A stretch of DNA of 64,000 bases from Microbacterium hydrocarbonoxydans (GTDB taxonomy: Bacteria; Actinomycetota; Actinomycetes; Actinomycetales; Microbacteriaceae). Below the pieces are notes generated by a model. It ran no database searches. It saw only the letters and a program-made list of their open reading frames with translations, and had not been told where the DNA came from. The DNA lies in NCBI RefSeq assembly GCF_023715885.1, contig NZ_JAMBOY010000001.1, forward strand, positions 248,001 through 312,000, written 5' to 3'. Positions 8,627-16,647 of the stretch are shown piece after piece; within the stretch, counting starts at the first letter, position 1, and each line of letters starts with the position of its first letter. The position numbers and the translations under genes are program-made.

Positions 8627-9253
8627 TCAGGGGACGATCAGACCCGCGGTCTTCTCCTGCGCCAGCTGGAAGCGACGCTGTACGTCCTGCCAGTTCACGA
8701 TCTCCCAGAACGCCTTCACATAGTCGGCGCGCACGTTCAGGTAGTCGAGGTAGTAGGCGTGCTCCCACACGTCGAGCTGCAGCAGCGGGGTGACGCCGAG
8801 GGGAGCGTTGCCCTGCTGGTCGAACAGCTGGAAGATCACCGGGCGGGCGCCGACCGAGTCCCAGGCGAGCACCGCCCAACCCGAGCCCTGCACGCCGAGC
8901 GCCGTCGCGGTGAAGTGCGCGCGGAACGCGTCGATCGAGCCGAACGCGTCGTCGAGCGCCGCCGACAGCTCGCCCTCGGGGTTGCCGCCGCCCTCCGGCG
9001 ACAGGTTCTGCCAGAACACCGAGTGGTTGATGTGGCCGCCGAGGTTGAACGCGAGGTCCTTCTCGAGCTTGTTCACGGCGGTGAGGTCGCCCGCGTCGCG
9101 CGCGGACGCGAGCTGCTCGAGCGCCGTGTTCGCGCCGGTGACGTACGCCTGGTGATGCTTCGAGTGGTGCAGCTCCATGATCTTGCCGGAGATGTGCGGT
9201 GCGAGCGCCGAGTAGTCGTACGGGAGCTCGGGGAGGGTGTACGGAGTGGACAT
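8627..9253 (-). CDS. sodA: Superoxide dismutase, Mn/Fe type
   Basis: The 208-residue enzyme converts superoxide to peroxide and oxygen. Metal ligands are in the expected places: HHSKHHQAY near residue 28, HINHSVFW near 77, and the C-terminal DVWEHAYYLDYLN near 160. YDYSALAPHISGKIMELHH is the standard N-terminus. The start at 9253 follows AAGGAAGGA; the open frame continues upstream into the flavin-reductase gene only as noise. It lies 38 bases after that gene on the same strand, so it probably belongs to the SoxR-controlled unit and would be induced with it. Confidence 0.95.
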   Translation of the reverse strand: MSTPYTLPELPYDYSALAPHISGKIMELHHSKHHQAYVTGANTALEQLASARDAGDLTAVNKLEKDLAFNLGGHINHSVFWQNLSPEGGGNPEGELSAALDDAFGSIDAFRAHFTATALGVQGSGWAVLAWDSVGARPVIFQLFDQQGNAPLGVTPLLQLDVWEHAYYLDYLNVRADYVKAFWEIVNWQDVQRRFQLAQEKTAGLIVP

Positions 9254-9291
9254 GGTGATTCCTTCCTTCGATGGTCGGGGACGGGAGCCCG

Positions 9292-9810
9292 TCAGTCCTG
9301 CTGGGTGGGCAGCGAGTGGAACCGGCGGTCGATGTAGACGAGCGGGCGTCCCGGCTGGCCGAGCAGCACCTCGTCGACCTCGGCGATCACGACGGTCGAC
9401 GATCCGACAGCGACCGTCGTCATGGGGTGACACCGCATCGCGACGCGCGCCTCGCGCAGGTACGGCTCGCCGGTGGGCAGCGCGCTCCAGCCCTGCGCGT
9501 CGGTGAAGCGCTCGGCTCCACTGATCGCGAAGCTCTGGGCGAGTGCGGAGTGCTCGTCGTCGATCAGGTGCACGACGAAGCTGTCGGACGACAGGATCGC
9601 CCCGGCGCTGCCGGTGGCGCGGGTGACCGAGAACACGATCGCCGCCGGGTCGACCGCGACGGACGCGACGCTGGATGCCGTGAGCCCCACTGGTCCGTCG
9701 GGAGTCGTCGCCGTGATGATGGCGACGCCCGCCGGATGCTGGCGGAACGCGGCCTTGAGTCCTTCGCCGACGGGCGACGGGACCGGTGCGGGCGGCGGGG
9801 TAGTGGTCAT
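9292..9810 (-). CDS. Flavin reductase-like FMN-binding protein
   Basis: This 172-residue protein has the split-barrel flavin reductase fold: [13 protein letters not shown] near residue 22, [21 protein letters not shown] near 42 (flavin phosphate site) and FAISGAERF near 95. Such proteins use NAD(P)H to reduce flavin or bind FMN for a partner oxygenase. Its ATG overlaps the ferredoxin stop by four bases (ATGA), so the two are translated together and may form one electron-transfer pair. AGGAGG lies 8 bases before the start. Reduced flavin can generate superoxide, which fits co-expression with sodA. Confidence 0.88.
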   Translation of the reverse strand: MTTTPPPAPVPSPVGEGLKAAFRQHPAGVAIITATTPDGPVGLTASSVASVAVDPAAIVFSVTRATGSAGAILSSDSFVVHLIDDEHSALAQSFAISGAERFTDAQGWSALPTGEPYLREARVAMRCHPMTTVAVGSSTVVIAEVDEVLLGQPGRPLVYIDRRFHSLPTQQD

Positions 9811-10127
9811 TCGTGTGCCTCCTGCGGCGGGAGTGCGGCGACGATCGGGTGGTCGTGCTCGATCATGCCGACCTTGGCGGCGCCGCCGGGGGAGCCGATG
9901 TCGTCGAAGACGTTCGCCTTGTAGTAGTCCTGCCATTCTGGCGGCAGATCGTCCTCGTAGTAGATCGCCTCGACCGGACAGACCGGTTCGCACGCGCCGC
10001 AGTCGACGCACTCATCGGGGTGGATGTACAGCGTACGCTCGCCCTCGTAGATGCAGTCGACCGGGCACTCGTCGATGCAGGCGCGGTCCTTGACGTCGAC
10101 GCAGGGCAGCGCGATCACATAGGTCAT
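9807..10127 (-). CDS. fdxA: Ferredoxin with one 3Fe-4S and one 4Fe-4S cluster
   Basis: The 106-residue protein shows [17 protein letters not shown] in the first 25 residues and [14 protein letters not shown] near residue 42, the cysteine pattern of bacterial seven-iron ferredoxins. It is a soluble electron carrier. The acidic tail ([19 protein letters not shown]) is typical of the actinobacterial group. It is the first gene of the SoxR-facing operon and overlaps the flavin reductase gene by four bases. Confidence 0.93.
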   Translation of the reverse strand: MTYVIALPCVDVKDRACIDECPVDCIYEGERTLYIHPDECVDCGACEPVCPVEAIYYEDDLPPEWQDYYKANVFDDIGSPGGAAKVGMIEHDHPIVAALPPQEAHE

Positions 10128-10156
10128 CGAGTGGGCTTCCTTCGAGTCACGGTTCC

Positions 10157-10187
10157 ACCGTAAGACCTCAAGTACACTTGAGGTCAA
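10157..10187 (-). promoter_or_regulatory. SoxR box within a 19-bp-spaced promoter of the ferredoxin operon
   Basis: CCTCAAGTACACTTGAGG at 10166-10183 matches the known SoxR operator (CCTCAAGTTNACTTGAGG) at nearly every position. On the minus strand it lies between TTGACC (10182-10187) and TACGGT (10157-10162), separated by 19 bases. This stretched spacing is the hallmark of MerR-family activated promoters. The first operon ATG is 30 bases downstream. The divergent soxR gene starts just outside the box. Confidence 0.85.
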
Positions 10188-10201
10188 ATCATGGAGACCC
10201 C

Positions 10202-10675
10202 TTGACAGCGCGCAGCGATTCCGACCGCACCCCGCACGCCCCCGACGAGCCGCTGACGATCGGCGAGATGAGCCGGCGCACCGGCGTCGCTCCCTCGGCC
10301 CTGCACTTCTACGAGAGCCTGGGCCTGATCGCCTCGACGCGGTCGCCGGGAAATCAGCGCCGCTATGCGCGGCACATGCTGCGACGGGTGTCGCTCATCA
10401 CGGTCGCGAAGCGCCTCGGCATCCCGCTCTCCGACGTGCAGGAGGCCTTCGCCGACGTCCCTCTCACGCAGACCCCCAGCCACGACGACTGGCAGCGCGC
10501 ATCGCGCCGGTGGAAACGCGAACTCGAGAAACGTCGAGAGGGCCTTGAGCGCCTCGAGCGCGAACTGACCGGATGCATCGGCTGCGGCTGCCTATCGATG
10601 AAGGCCTGCGGGCTGCTCAACCCCGACGACGCGCTCGGCACGCGCGGCGCGGGCCCGCAGCGCCTGCAGGACTGA
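10202..10675 (+). CDS. soxR: Redox-sensing activator SoxR (MerR family)
   Basis: This 157-residue regulator has a MerR helix-turn-helix ([21 protein letters not shown], from about residue 18), a dimerisation helix near 95-122 and the 2Fe-2S motif [12 protein letters not shown] near 125. Oxidation of the cluster twists the operator DNA and turns on transcription. Start choice: TTG at 10202, five bases after GGAG, which leaves a short actinobacterial N-tail; an in-frame ATG at 10178 would overlap the operator. Divergent from the ferredoxin, flavin reductase and sodA genes, with its box between them. Confidence 0.93.
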   Translation: MTARSDSDRTPHAPDEPLTIGEMSRRTGVAPSALHFYESLGLIASTRSPGNQRRYARHMLRRVSLITVAKRLGIPLSDVQEAFADVPLTQTPSHDDWQRASRRWKRELEKRREGLERLERELTGCIGCGCLSMKACGLLNPDDALGTRGAGPQRLQD

Positions 10676-10706
10676 GCGGGGCCGCACCCCCTCCCTGACA
10701 CCGCGC

Positions 10707-10784
10707 CGACCCACCCACTTCTGCTCGAGCCACCCCTCTGGGGCCGGTCTTTGAGGGGTGGCTCGGCCACAGTGGGGTGGTTCG
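10707..10784. repeat. 19-nt-pitch palindrome, class I
   Basis: Forward CGACCCACC (10707) and CGAGCCACC (10726) face inverted GGTGGCTCG (10757) and GGTGGTTCG (10776), each pair exactly 19 bases apart. Total 78 bp, between soxR and a co-directional M20 hydrolase gene. Confidence 0.8.
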
Positions 10785-10865
10785 ACGCCGGCGGCGGTCT
10801 CGCGGCACGGAGGGAAGGGATGCCGCGACGAGTCAGCGCACGGCTGCGCGAGTAGGCTCGGGGCC

Positions 10866-12080
10866 ATGACGATCGACCTCGAAGCGCTCTACATCGACCT
10901 GCACCAGCATCCCGAGCTCTCGTTCCAGGAGACCCGCACCGCCGGCATCGCCGCCGCACACCTGCGCGACCTCGGACTCGACGTGCAGGAGGGCGTGGGG
11001 GTCACCGGAGTGATCGGTGTGCTCGAGAACGGCGACGGCCCCGTCGTGTGGGTGCGGGCCGACATGGATGCCCTGCCCGTCGGCGAGGAGACCGGGCTCG
11101 CGTACGCCAGCACCGCGACCGGGATCGACCCTGCCGGCAACACCGTGCCCGTCATGCATGCGTGCGGCCACGACATGCACGTGACCGCCATGATCGGAGC
11201 GGTCGAACGTCTCGTCGCCGACCGCGCCGACTGGTCCGGCACGCTCGTCGTGATCATCCAACCCGCAGAGGAGTACGGCGCCGGAGCGCGCGCGATGCTC
11301 GACGACGGCATCCTCGACCGTCTCCCCCGCCCCGACGTGGTGCTCGGCCAGCACGTCACGCCGCTGCCGGCCGGCACGATCGGCGTGCGCCCGGGCACGC
11401 AGATGGCGGCATCCGACGGACTCACCGTCACGCTGCACGGGCGTGGCGGGCACGGCTCGCGCCCCCACTCGACCATCGACCCCGTCGTCATGGCGGCGGC
11501 GACGGTCATGCGGCTGCAGACGATCGCGTCGCGCGAGGTCGATCCGCGCGACGTCGCCGTCGTGACGGTCGGATCGATCCACGCGGGACTCAAGAACAAC
11601 ATCATCCCGGCCGAGGCGAAGCTCGAGCTGAGCCTGCGCTACCCCACCGACGAGATGCGCGACAAGGTGCTCGCGAGCGTCGAGCGCATCGTGCGCGCCG
11701 AGGCCGCGGCATCCGGAGCGGAGCGCGAGCCCGAGATCCGCACCGACCACACCCTGCCACCGACCATCAACGACGCCGAGGCGACCGCGCGGGTGACCAC
11801 CGCGCTGCAGAAGGCGCTCGGCGAGACGGCGGTCATCGACCCCGGCATGTTCACCGGCAGCGAAGACGTGTCGTGGTTCGCCCGCGACTCGGGCGCGCCG
11901 CTCGTGTTCTGGTTCTGGGGCGGCGTCGACCCCGCGAAGTTCCAGGCGGCGATGGCGGCGGGCACGCTCGACAAGGACATCCCCACCAACCACTCGCCGT
12001 TCTTCGCACCTGAGATCCACCCGACCATCGAGGTCGGCGTTACCGCACTGAGCGCCGCGGCACGGGAGTTCCTGGACTGA
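10866..12080 (+). CDS. M20-family metal-dependent amidohydrolase (hippurate/N-acyl-amino-acid hydrolase type)
   Basis: The 404-residue protein should hydrolyse an N-acyl amino acid or similar amide in the cytoplasm. It shows RADMDALPVGEETGLAY near residue 63, the metal site MHACGHDMHVTAMIG near 98, QPAEEYGAGARAML near 133 and the dimerisation domain near 185-295 with GRGGHGSRPH. A metal ligand His lies in TNHSPFF near 378. The M20D subfamily covers several acylamino acid substrates, so the exact one is unknown. Start ATG 10866 was chosen because HPELSFQET follows at the usual distance. Confidence 0.9.
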   Translation: MTIDLEALYIDLHQHPELSFQETRTAGIAAAHLRDLGLDVQEGVGVTGVIGVLENGDGPVVWVRADMDALPVGEETGLAYASTATGIDPAGNTVPVMHACGHDMHVTAMIGAVERLVADRADWSGTLVVIIQPAEEYGAGARAMLDDGILDRLPRPDVVLGQHVTPLPAGTIGVRPGTQMAASDGLTVTLHGRGGHGSRPHSTIDPVVMAAATVMRLQTIASREVDPRDVAVVTVGSIHAGLKNNIIPAEAKLELSLRYPTDEMRDKVLASVERIVRAEAAASGAEREPEIRTDHTLPPTINDAEATARVTTALQKALGETAVIDPGMFTGSEDVSWFARDSGAPLVFWFWGGVDPAKFQAAMAAGTLDKDIPTNHSPFFAPEIHPTIEVGVTALSAAAREFLD

Positions 12081-12091
12081 CGGCGGAGGTT

Positions 12092-12188
12092 ACTCCTGCG
12101 GCCAGGAGTGACTTCTGCGGCCACGAGCAATTTCCGCGGGCAGGCGCGGCCGCGATGGCCGCAGAAGGTGACGATGGCCGCAGAAGTT
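12092..12188. repeat. 19-nt-pitch palindrome, class III, with three forward words
   Basis: Forward words ACTCCTGCGGCC (12092), ACTTCTGCGGCC (12111) and ATTTCCGCGGGC (12130) face inverted GGCCGCAGAAGG (12157) and GGCCGCAGAAGT (12176). Every step within an arm is 19 bases. The word is unrelated to class I, yet pitch and plan are the same. It lies between two co-directional genes. Confidence 0.8.
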
Positions 12189-12222
12189 GCCCCGTCGCGG
12201 CGGGCGAAGAGAGGGAGAGCGA

Positions 12223-13206
12223 ATGGGTGCTGCCGCAGCATCCGTAGGCCGCCTGCTGGTCATCGGCGAGCTCTGCGTCGATCTGATCATCGAGACGGGC
12301 GACGAGATCCGGTTCGGGCAGCACGAGCAGATCGTGCCGCGCACGACGCTCACGATGGGCAGCTCCTCGGCGATCACCGCATGCGGCGCCGCAGCCCTCG
12401 GCATCGACACGCGCCTGATCAGCGTCCGCGGTGATGACACGTTCGGACGGTTCCTCGACGAGGAGCTGCGGCGACGAGCGGTCGACACGTCGGGTGTGCG
12501 AATCGACGGCTCCCTGCCCACCGGAGCGTCCACCCACCTCACGCGCCCGGACGGCGACCGCGCCATCCTCACCTCGATGGGGTCGATCGGCACGGTGCGC
12601 GCCGCAGACGTCACGACGGCGGACCTGACGGATGCATCGCACCTGCACATCGGCAGCTACTTCCTGCAGCACGCGCTGCAGGACAACGCCCCGGCGATGT
12701 TCGCGGCGGCGCGCGCCGCCGGGGTGCGGACCTCGCTCGACGGCAACTTCGACCCGGCCGAGCGGTGGGACTCCGGCATCCGGGCGCTGCTGCCTCACGT
12801 CGACGCCTTCTTCGGCAACGAGGAGGAGTTGACGGGGATCGCAGGTGTCGCAGGCATGGACGACGCCGTCAGGGAACTGCTCGGGATCATGCCCCGGGGT
12901 GCCGTGGTGGTGGCGAAACTCGGTGCCGACGGAGCGTATGCGGCCCGCCTCTCGGACGGAGAGGTCGAGCGCGTGCGCGTCGCCGTGCCGCCCCTCGACG
13001 GCGAACTCGTGGATACCGTCGGCGCCGGCGACACGCTCGCCGCCGGGTTCATCGCCGGGATGCTGCACGGGATGCCGGTCGAGGATTCACTGCGCCTCGC
13101 GGTGGCCTGCGGCACGGCGTCGACCCGCGGCAGCGGCGGGGTGGGGGCACAGCCCGACTGGGAGGCGGCGACAGCACTCGCCGCACGCACCGCCGTCATG
13201 CCGTGA
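12223..13206 (+). CDS. PfkB-family carbohydrate kinase
   Basis: This 327-residue ribokinase-like enzyme transfers phosphate from ATP to a sugar or nucleoside. The first PfkB signature region (GSSSAITACGAAALG) is near residue 47, and the catalytic DTVGAGDTLAAGFIAGML is near 264, with the catalytic Asp in GAGD. FFGNEEEL near 197 is also typical. The substrate is unknown. A gene that would pair naturally with it (for example a nucleoside hydrolase or aldolase) is not adjacent. GAGGGAG precedes the ATG by 8 bases. Confidence 0.88.
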   Translation: MGAAAASVGRLLVIGELCVDLIIETGDEIRFGQHEQIVPRTTLTMGSSSAITACGAAALGIDTRLISVRGDDTFGRFLDEELRRRAVDTSGVRIDGSLPTGASTHLTRPDGDRAILTSMGSIGTVRAADVTTADLTDASHLHIGSYFLQHALQDNAPAMFAAARAAGVRTSLDGNFDPAERWDSGIRALLPHVDAFFGNEEELTGIAGVAGMDDAVRELLGIMPRGAVVVAKLGADGAYAARLSDGEVERVRVAVPPLDGELVDTVGAGDTLAAGFIAGMLHGMPVEDSLRLAVACGTASTRGSGGVGAQPDWEAATALAARTAVMP

Positions 13207-13215
13207 GAGCGGGGA

Positions 13216-13479
13216 TTAGAGCCTGCGGGCGGTGATCCCCTCGTCGCCGTGCGACTGACGCAGGATGCGCAGACACCGGGAGCAGAGGATCTCGACCTGC
13301 CGCGGATGTCCCTCCCCGCAGAGGCAGTCGATCGACACGCGCCACTTCGCGCGGCGTCCGCATGGCGCATAGCCGCTGTCGTCCCCGTGGTCGCATTCGC
13401 AGCGCTGCCGCCCGCGGTCGAGGCCGGGGAGCTCGTCCACGTCGACGACGCTCTCGGTGTCTGGGGCGGCAGTCGTCAC
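13216..13479 (-). CDS. Small cysteine-rich protein, likely zinc-binding
   Basis: The 87-residue product has seven cysteines in CECDHGDDSGYAPCG, CLCGEG and ILCSRC, plus histidines, suggesting one or two metal-knuckle sites. A basic end (RILRQSHGDEGITARRL) follows. The start is GTG at 13479, giving VTTAAPDTESVVDVDELPG before the first cysteine. The start is uncertain because the frame is open far upstream inside moaA. It sits 56 bases downstream of moaA on the same strand and converges on the PfkB gene with 9 bases between stops. I do not recognise a named family. Confidence 0.55.
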   Translation of the reverse strand: MTTAAPDTESVVDVDELPGLDRGRQRCECDHGDDSGYAPCGRRAKWRVSIDCLCGEGHPRQVEILCSRCLRILRQSHGDEGITARRL

Positions 13480-13535
13480 CAGGCGATGCTCCCAGGACTC
13501 TGCGGGCGTCGCAAGCCGAGGTCGAGCGGGAGCGC

Positions 13536-14618
13536 TCAGCCGCCGATGGCGTTCATGCCACGAGCGGGCTGGAGGAAGGAGGGGTCGTTGATCGCGTGAC
13601 CTGGCAGCTTGCCGTGCACGCACGAGCGCAAGAGCGCCTCGATCGCAGCAGCACGCTCGATCGGCGCGACCGACGCCGCGGTGTCGCGCAGCACGCCCGT
13701 GAGGTCGTATTCGGCGTTCGAGAAGAGGCAATTGCGGAACTGTCCGTCGGCAGTCAGGCGCAGCCGGTCGCACGCCCCGCAGAACGGCGCGGTGACCGAG
13801 GCGATCACGCCGACCTCGTGCGGGCCGCCGTCGATGCGCCACTTCTCGGCAGGCGCCCCGCCACGGCCAGGCACCGGATCGAGCTGCCAGCGTTCGCCGA
13901 GCTTCTCCAGGATCTCCTCGCGGGTGACCATCGTGGTGCGGTCCCACGTGTGGCCGGCATCCAGCGGCATCTGCTCGATGAAGCGCAGCTGTGCGCCGAC
14001 GTCCATCGCGAACTGCACCAGATCGGCGAGCTCGTCGTCGTTGACGCCGCGCATCGCGACGGCGTTGAGCTTGAGCGGGCGGAGCTCGGATGCCGCGGCC
14101 GCGGCGATTCCCTCGAGCACATCGTCGAAGCGGTCGCGGCGGGTCAGGTCGGCGAACTTCTGCCGGTCGATCGTGTCGATGCTGATGTTGAGCCGCGTGA
14201 GGCCCGCTTCGATGAGCGCGGGGAGCTTGTCGGCGAGACTGATGCCGTTCGTCGTCATCGCGACCTCGACCCGGCCGTCGGGACCCTCGATCCGGGCGAT
14301 GCGGTGCACCACGTCGACGATGTCGCGGCGGAGCAGGGGCTCGCCCCCGGTGAGGCGGAAAGTACGGATGCCGAGGTGCGCGGCGGCCTCGGCCACCTCA
14401 ACGATCTCGTCGGTCGAGAGGATGCTGGAGCGCGCGAGCCACTCGTTGCCCTGCTCGGGCATGCAGTAGGTGCAGCGCAGTGAGCAGCGATCGGTGAGCG
14501 AGATGCGCAGGTCTCGGTGCACCCGCCCGTGGGTGTCGACGAGCCGGTCGCCCATGGTCGCGAGAGCAGCATCGGAAGCGGTCGTCCGCCGCCCGATCGC
14601 GACCGGAACCGCGGTCAT
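13536..14618 (-). CDS. moaA: GTP 3',8-cyclase MoaA, molybdenum cofactor step 1
   Basis: The 360-residue radical SAM enzyme converts GTP to cyclic pyranopterin precursor together with MoaC. The N-terminal cluster site is CSLRCTYCMPEQ near residue 45. GGEPLLR near 93 binds SAM. The C-terminal second cluster site is CGACDRLRLTADGQFRNCLF near 275. It ends in Gly-Gly, as active MoaA proteins do. It lies upstream of the small Cys-rich gene and after modABC on the same strand, separated from modC by a class I palindrome. Confidence 0.95.
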   Translation of the reverse strand: MTAVPVAIGRRTTASDAALATMGDRLVDTHGRVHRDLRISLTDRCSLRCTYCMPEQGNEWLARSSILSTDEIVEVAEAAAHLGIRTFRLTGGEPLLRRDIVDVVHRIARIEGPDGRVEVAMTTNGISLADKLPALIEAGLTRLNISIDTIDRQKFADLTRRDRFDDVLEGIAAAAASELRPLKLNAVAMRGVNDDELADLVQFAMDVGAQLRFIEQMPLDAGHTWDRTTMVTREEILEKLGERWQLDPVPGRGGAPAEKWRIDGGPHEVGVIASVTAPFCGACDRLRLTADGQFRNCLFSNAEYDLTGVLRDTAASVAPIERAAAIEALLRSCVHGKLPGHAINDPSFLQPARGMNAIGG

Positions 14619-14723
14619 CGCCTCACCCCGTTCCCCGCCATGGTTCGACACTAACTCGGGCCGGAGGGGTCGGGGCCCGTTCCGGCATCCTGACCCGCTT
14701 CCTCCTCGCACCGCCACCTGCGC

Positions 14724-14802
14724 CGACCCACCCCTCTCTGCGCGAGCCACCCTCTTCCACGCCCGCCGCAAAGGGGTGGCTCGGGCGCAAAGGGGTGGGT
14801 CG
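14724..14802. repeat. 19-nt-pitch palindrome, class I
   Basis: Forward CGACCCACC (14724) and CGAGCCACC (14743) face inverted GGTGGCTCG (14775) and GGTGGGTCG (14794), each pair 19 bases apart, 79 bp in all. It lies between modC and moaA, which run in the same direction. The outer pair (CGACCCACC with GGTGGGTCG) and inner pair (CGAGCCACC with GGTGGCTCG) each match perfectly, a compensated change at the fourth word position. Confidence 0.82.
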
Positions 14803-14812
14803 GCGAGCGGGG

Positions 14813-15865
14813 TCAGGATGCTGCGACGAACCGCACGTGCTCCGGGGCGACGTGCAGGGTCAGCGCGTCACCGGGGCGCAGGGCGCCGGCATCCGACAGC
14901 GACATGTCGACGGCGCCGAGATCGGTCAGCACGCGCACGCCCGCCAGCGTCGGTTCGATTCGCCTCGCCACAGCCCGCCACGAGTTCACGGCATCGCCCT
15001 CATCCACCACGAGCACGTTCCCTGGCCGGAAGACGGCGGCCAGCGCGGTCCCGTCCACGGCGGCGAGCGCCTTCGATGCGGCATCCGCGGCGAGCAGCCC
15101 CACCTCACCGCTCCGCCATCCGCCGCCACTCGCGGCTCCCTCGATGCGGTTCACGCCGGCGATGGACGCGACGAAGGCGGACACCGGCGCGGCGAGCACG
15201 TCGCGCACGGCGCCCTCCTGAGTGACCCGCCCGGCCTCGATCACGACCAGCCGGTCGGCGAGGGCCACCGCATCCGCGGCGTCGTGCGTCACCGCGACGG
15301 TGGTCGTATCCGCGAGTTGCTCGCGCAGCATCCGTCTGATGTCGCCGGCGGTGTCGGGATCGAGCGCCACGAGCGGCTCGTCCAGCAGCACGACCCGCGG
15401 CGAAGCGGCGAGCGCTCGAGCCACGGCGACGCGCTGGGCTTCGCCCCCCGAGAGCTCCTGCGGGCGGCGGTCCCCGGAGCCCGGGAGCCCGACGCGCGCC
15501 AGCCAGTCGTCCGCGTCCCGTCGCGCCTCGCTCGCAGGGATGCCCGCAGCACGGGGCCCGAACGCCACGTTCTCGCGCGCGGTCAGGTGCGGAAACAGGC
15601 GCGGGTTCTGCCCCAGCAGCACGATGCCGCGTCGCATAGGCTCGGTGCGGACACGCGGCTGCGTCGCTCGGTCGACGACCCGGCCGCCGACCTCGATCTC
15701 GCCCTCTCCGATCGGAACGAAACCCGCGAGCGCCTGCAGCAGCGTCGACTTGCCCGCACCGCTCGGGCCCATGATCGCGACGGTCTCTCCCGCGCCGACC
15801 CGCAGCGCGACGTCGACGACGAAGTGCTCGCGCGGCACGACCACCCGTGCACCGAGGGCGCTCAC
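14813..15865 (-). CDS. modC: Molybdate ABC transporter ATPase ModC
   Basis: The 350-residue ATPase has Walker A GPSGAGKST near residue 37, Q-loop in LGQNPRLFPHLT near 87, signature LSGGEAQR near 133, Walker B VVLLDEPL near 155 and H-loop THDAAD near 187. A C-terminal TOBE domain (about 270-350) is present, as in ModC, where it binds molybdate for feedback control. The GTG start overlaps the modB stop (GTGA). It powers ModB. Confidence 0.92.
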   Translation of the reverse strand: MSALGARVVVPREHFVVDVALRVGAGETVAIMGPSGAGKSTLLQALAGFVPIGEGEIEVGGRVVDRATQPRVRTEPMRRGIVLLGQNPRLFPHLTARENVAFGPRAAGIPASEARRDADDWLARVGLPGSGDRRPQELSGGEAQRVAVARALAASPRVVLLDEPLVALDPDTAGDIRRMLREQLADTTTVAVTHDAADAVALADRLVVIEAGRVTQEGAVRDVLAAPVSAFVASIAGVNRIEGAASGGGWRSGEVGLLAADAASKALAAVDGTALAAVFRPGNVLVVDEGDAVNSWRAVARRIEPTLAGVRVLTDLGAVDMSLSDAGALRPGDALTLHVAPEHVRFVAAS

Positions 15866-16647
15866 CGCGCTGCTCCCGGCCGCCAGCCGCGCACGAGCAG
15901 CAGCACGGCGATCGCCGCCGCGAGCAGCAGCAGTGCGAGGGCGACCGCGGTGCCCTGCGAGACGCCGGCGCCGTTGAAGGCCGTGTAGATCGCGAGCGGC
16001 ATCGTCTGGGTCACGCCGGGCCGGTTGCCGGCGAACAGCGCGGTCGCGCCGAACTCCCCGATCGCCCTCGCGAAGCAGAGCACCACACCGGCGACGATGC
16101 CCGGTGCGGCGAGCGGGAGCGTGACGCGACGCAGGATCGTCCAGCGGCTCGCCCCGAGCGCTGCGGCGGTGCGCTCGTAATCGACCCCCGAGGAGCGCAC
16201 GGCGCCTTCGACCGCGAGCACGAGGAACGGCAGCGCCACGAACGTCTGCGCGAGCACGACGGCCGGGGTGCTGAACGAGATCCCGAGTCCGCCGAGCCAC
16301 CCTGCCCGACCGAAAAGGTAGAGCAGCGCGACGCCGCCGACCATCGGCGGAAGCACGAGTGGCACGGTGACGGCTGCGCGGAGCACGGCGGCGAGACCGG
16401 GCCCCGAACGGGCGATCATCAGCGCGAGGGGCACGCCCACGACGACGCAGAGGAGGGTCGCGAGGAGTCCGGTGCCGAGCGAGAGGAGCAGCGCCGACCG
16501 CGCGGCCTCCGACGTCACATCGGCGAGGAACGTCGACCACTGCACGCGCGCGACGAGCGCCGCGAGCGGCAAGATCAGGAAGGCGAGGCCTACGAGCGCC
16601 GGCGCCACGATCGCACGCGGCGCGTATCCGCGCGCGTCCGTGCTCAC
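15862..16647 (-). CDS. modB: Molybdate ABC transporter permease ModB
   Basis: The 261-residue membrane protein has about five or six helices and the EAA loop YERTAAALGASRWTILRRVTLPLA near residue 170. EFGATALFAGN near 205 is characteristic of molybdate and tungstate permeases. Its GTG start overlaps the modA stop by four bases and its stop overlaps modC, so the three subunits are translated as a coupled unit. Confidence 0.93.
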   Translation of the reverse strand: MSTDARGYAPRAIVAPALVGLAFLILPLAALVARVQWSTFLADVTSEAARSALLLSLGTGLLATLLCVVVGVPLALMIARSGPGLAAVLRAAVTVPLVLPPMVGGVALLYLFGRAGWLGGLGISFSTPAVVLAQTFVALPFLVLAVEGAVRSSGVDYERTAAALGASRWTILRRVTLPLAAPGIVAGVVLCFARAIGEFGATALFAGNRPGVTQTMPLAIYTAFNGAGVSQGTAVALALLLLAAAIAVLLLVRGWRPGAAR

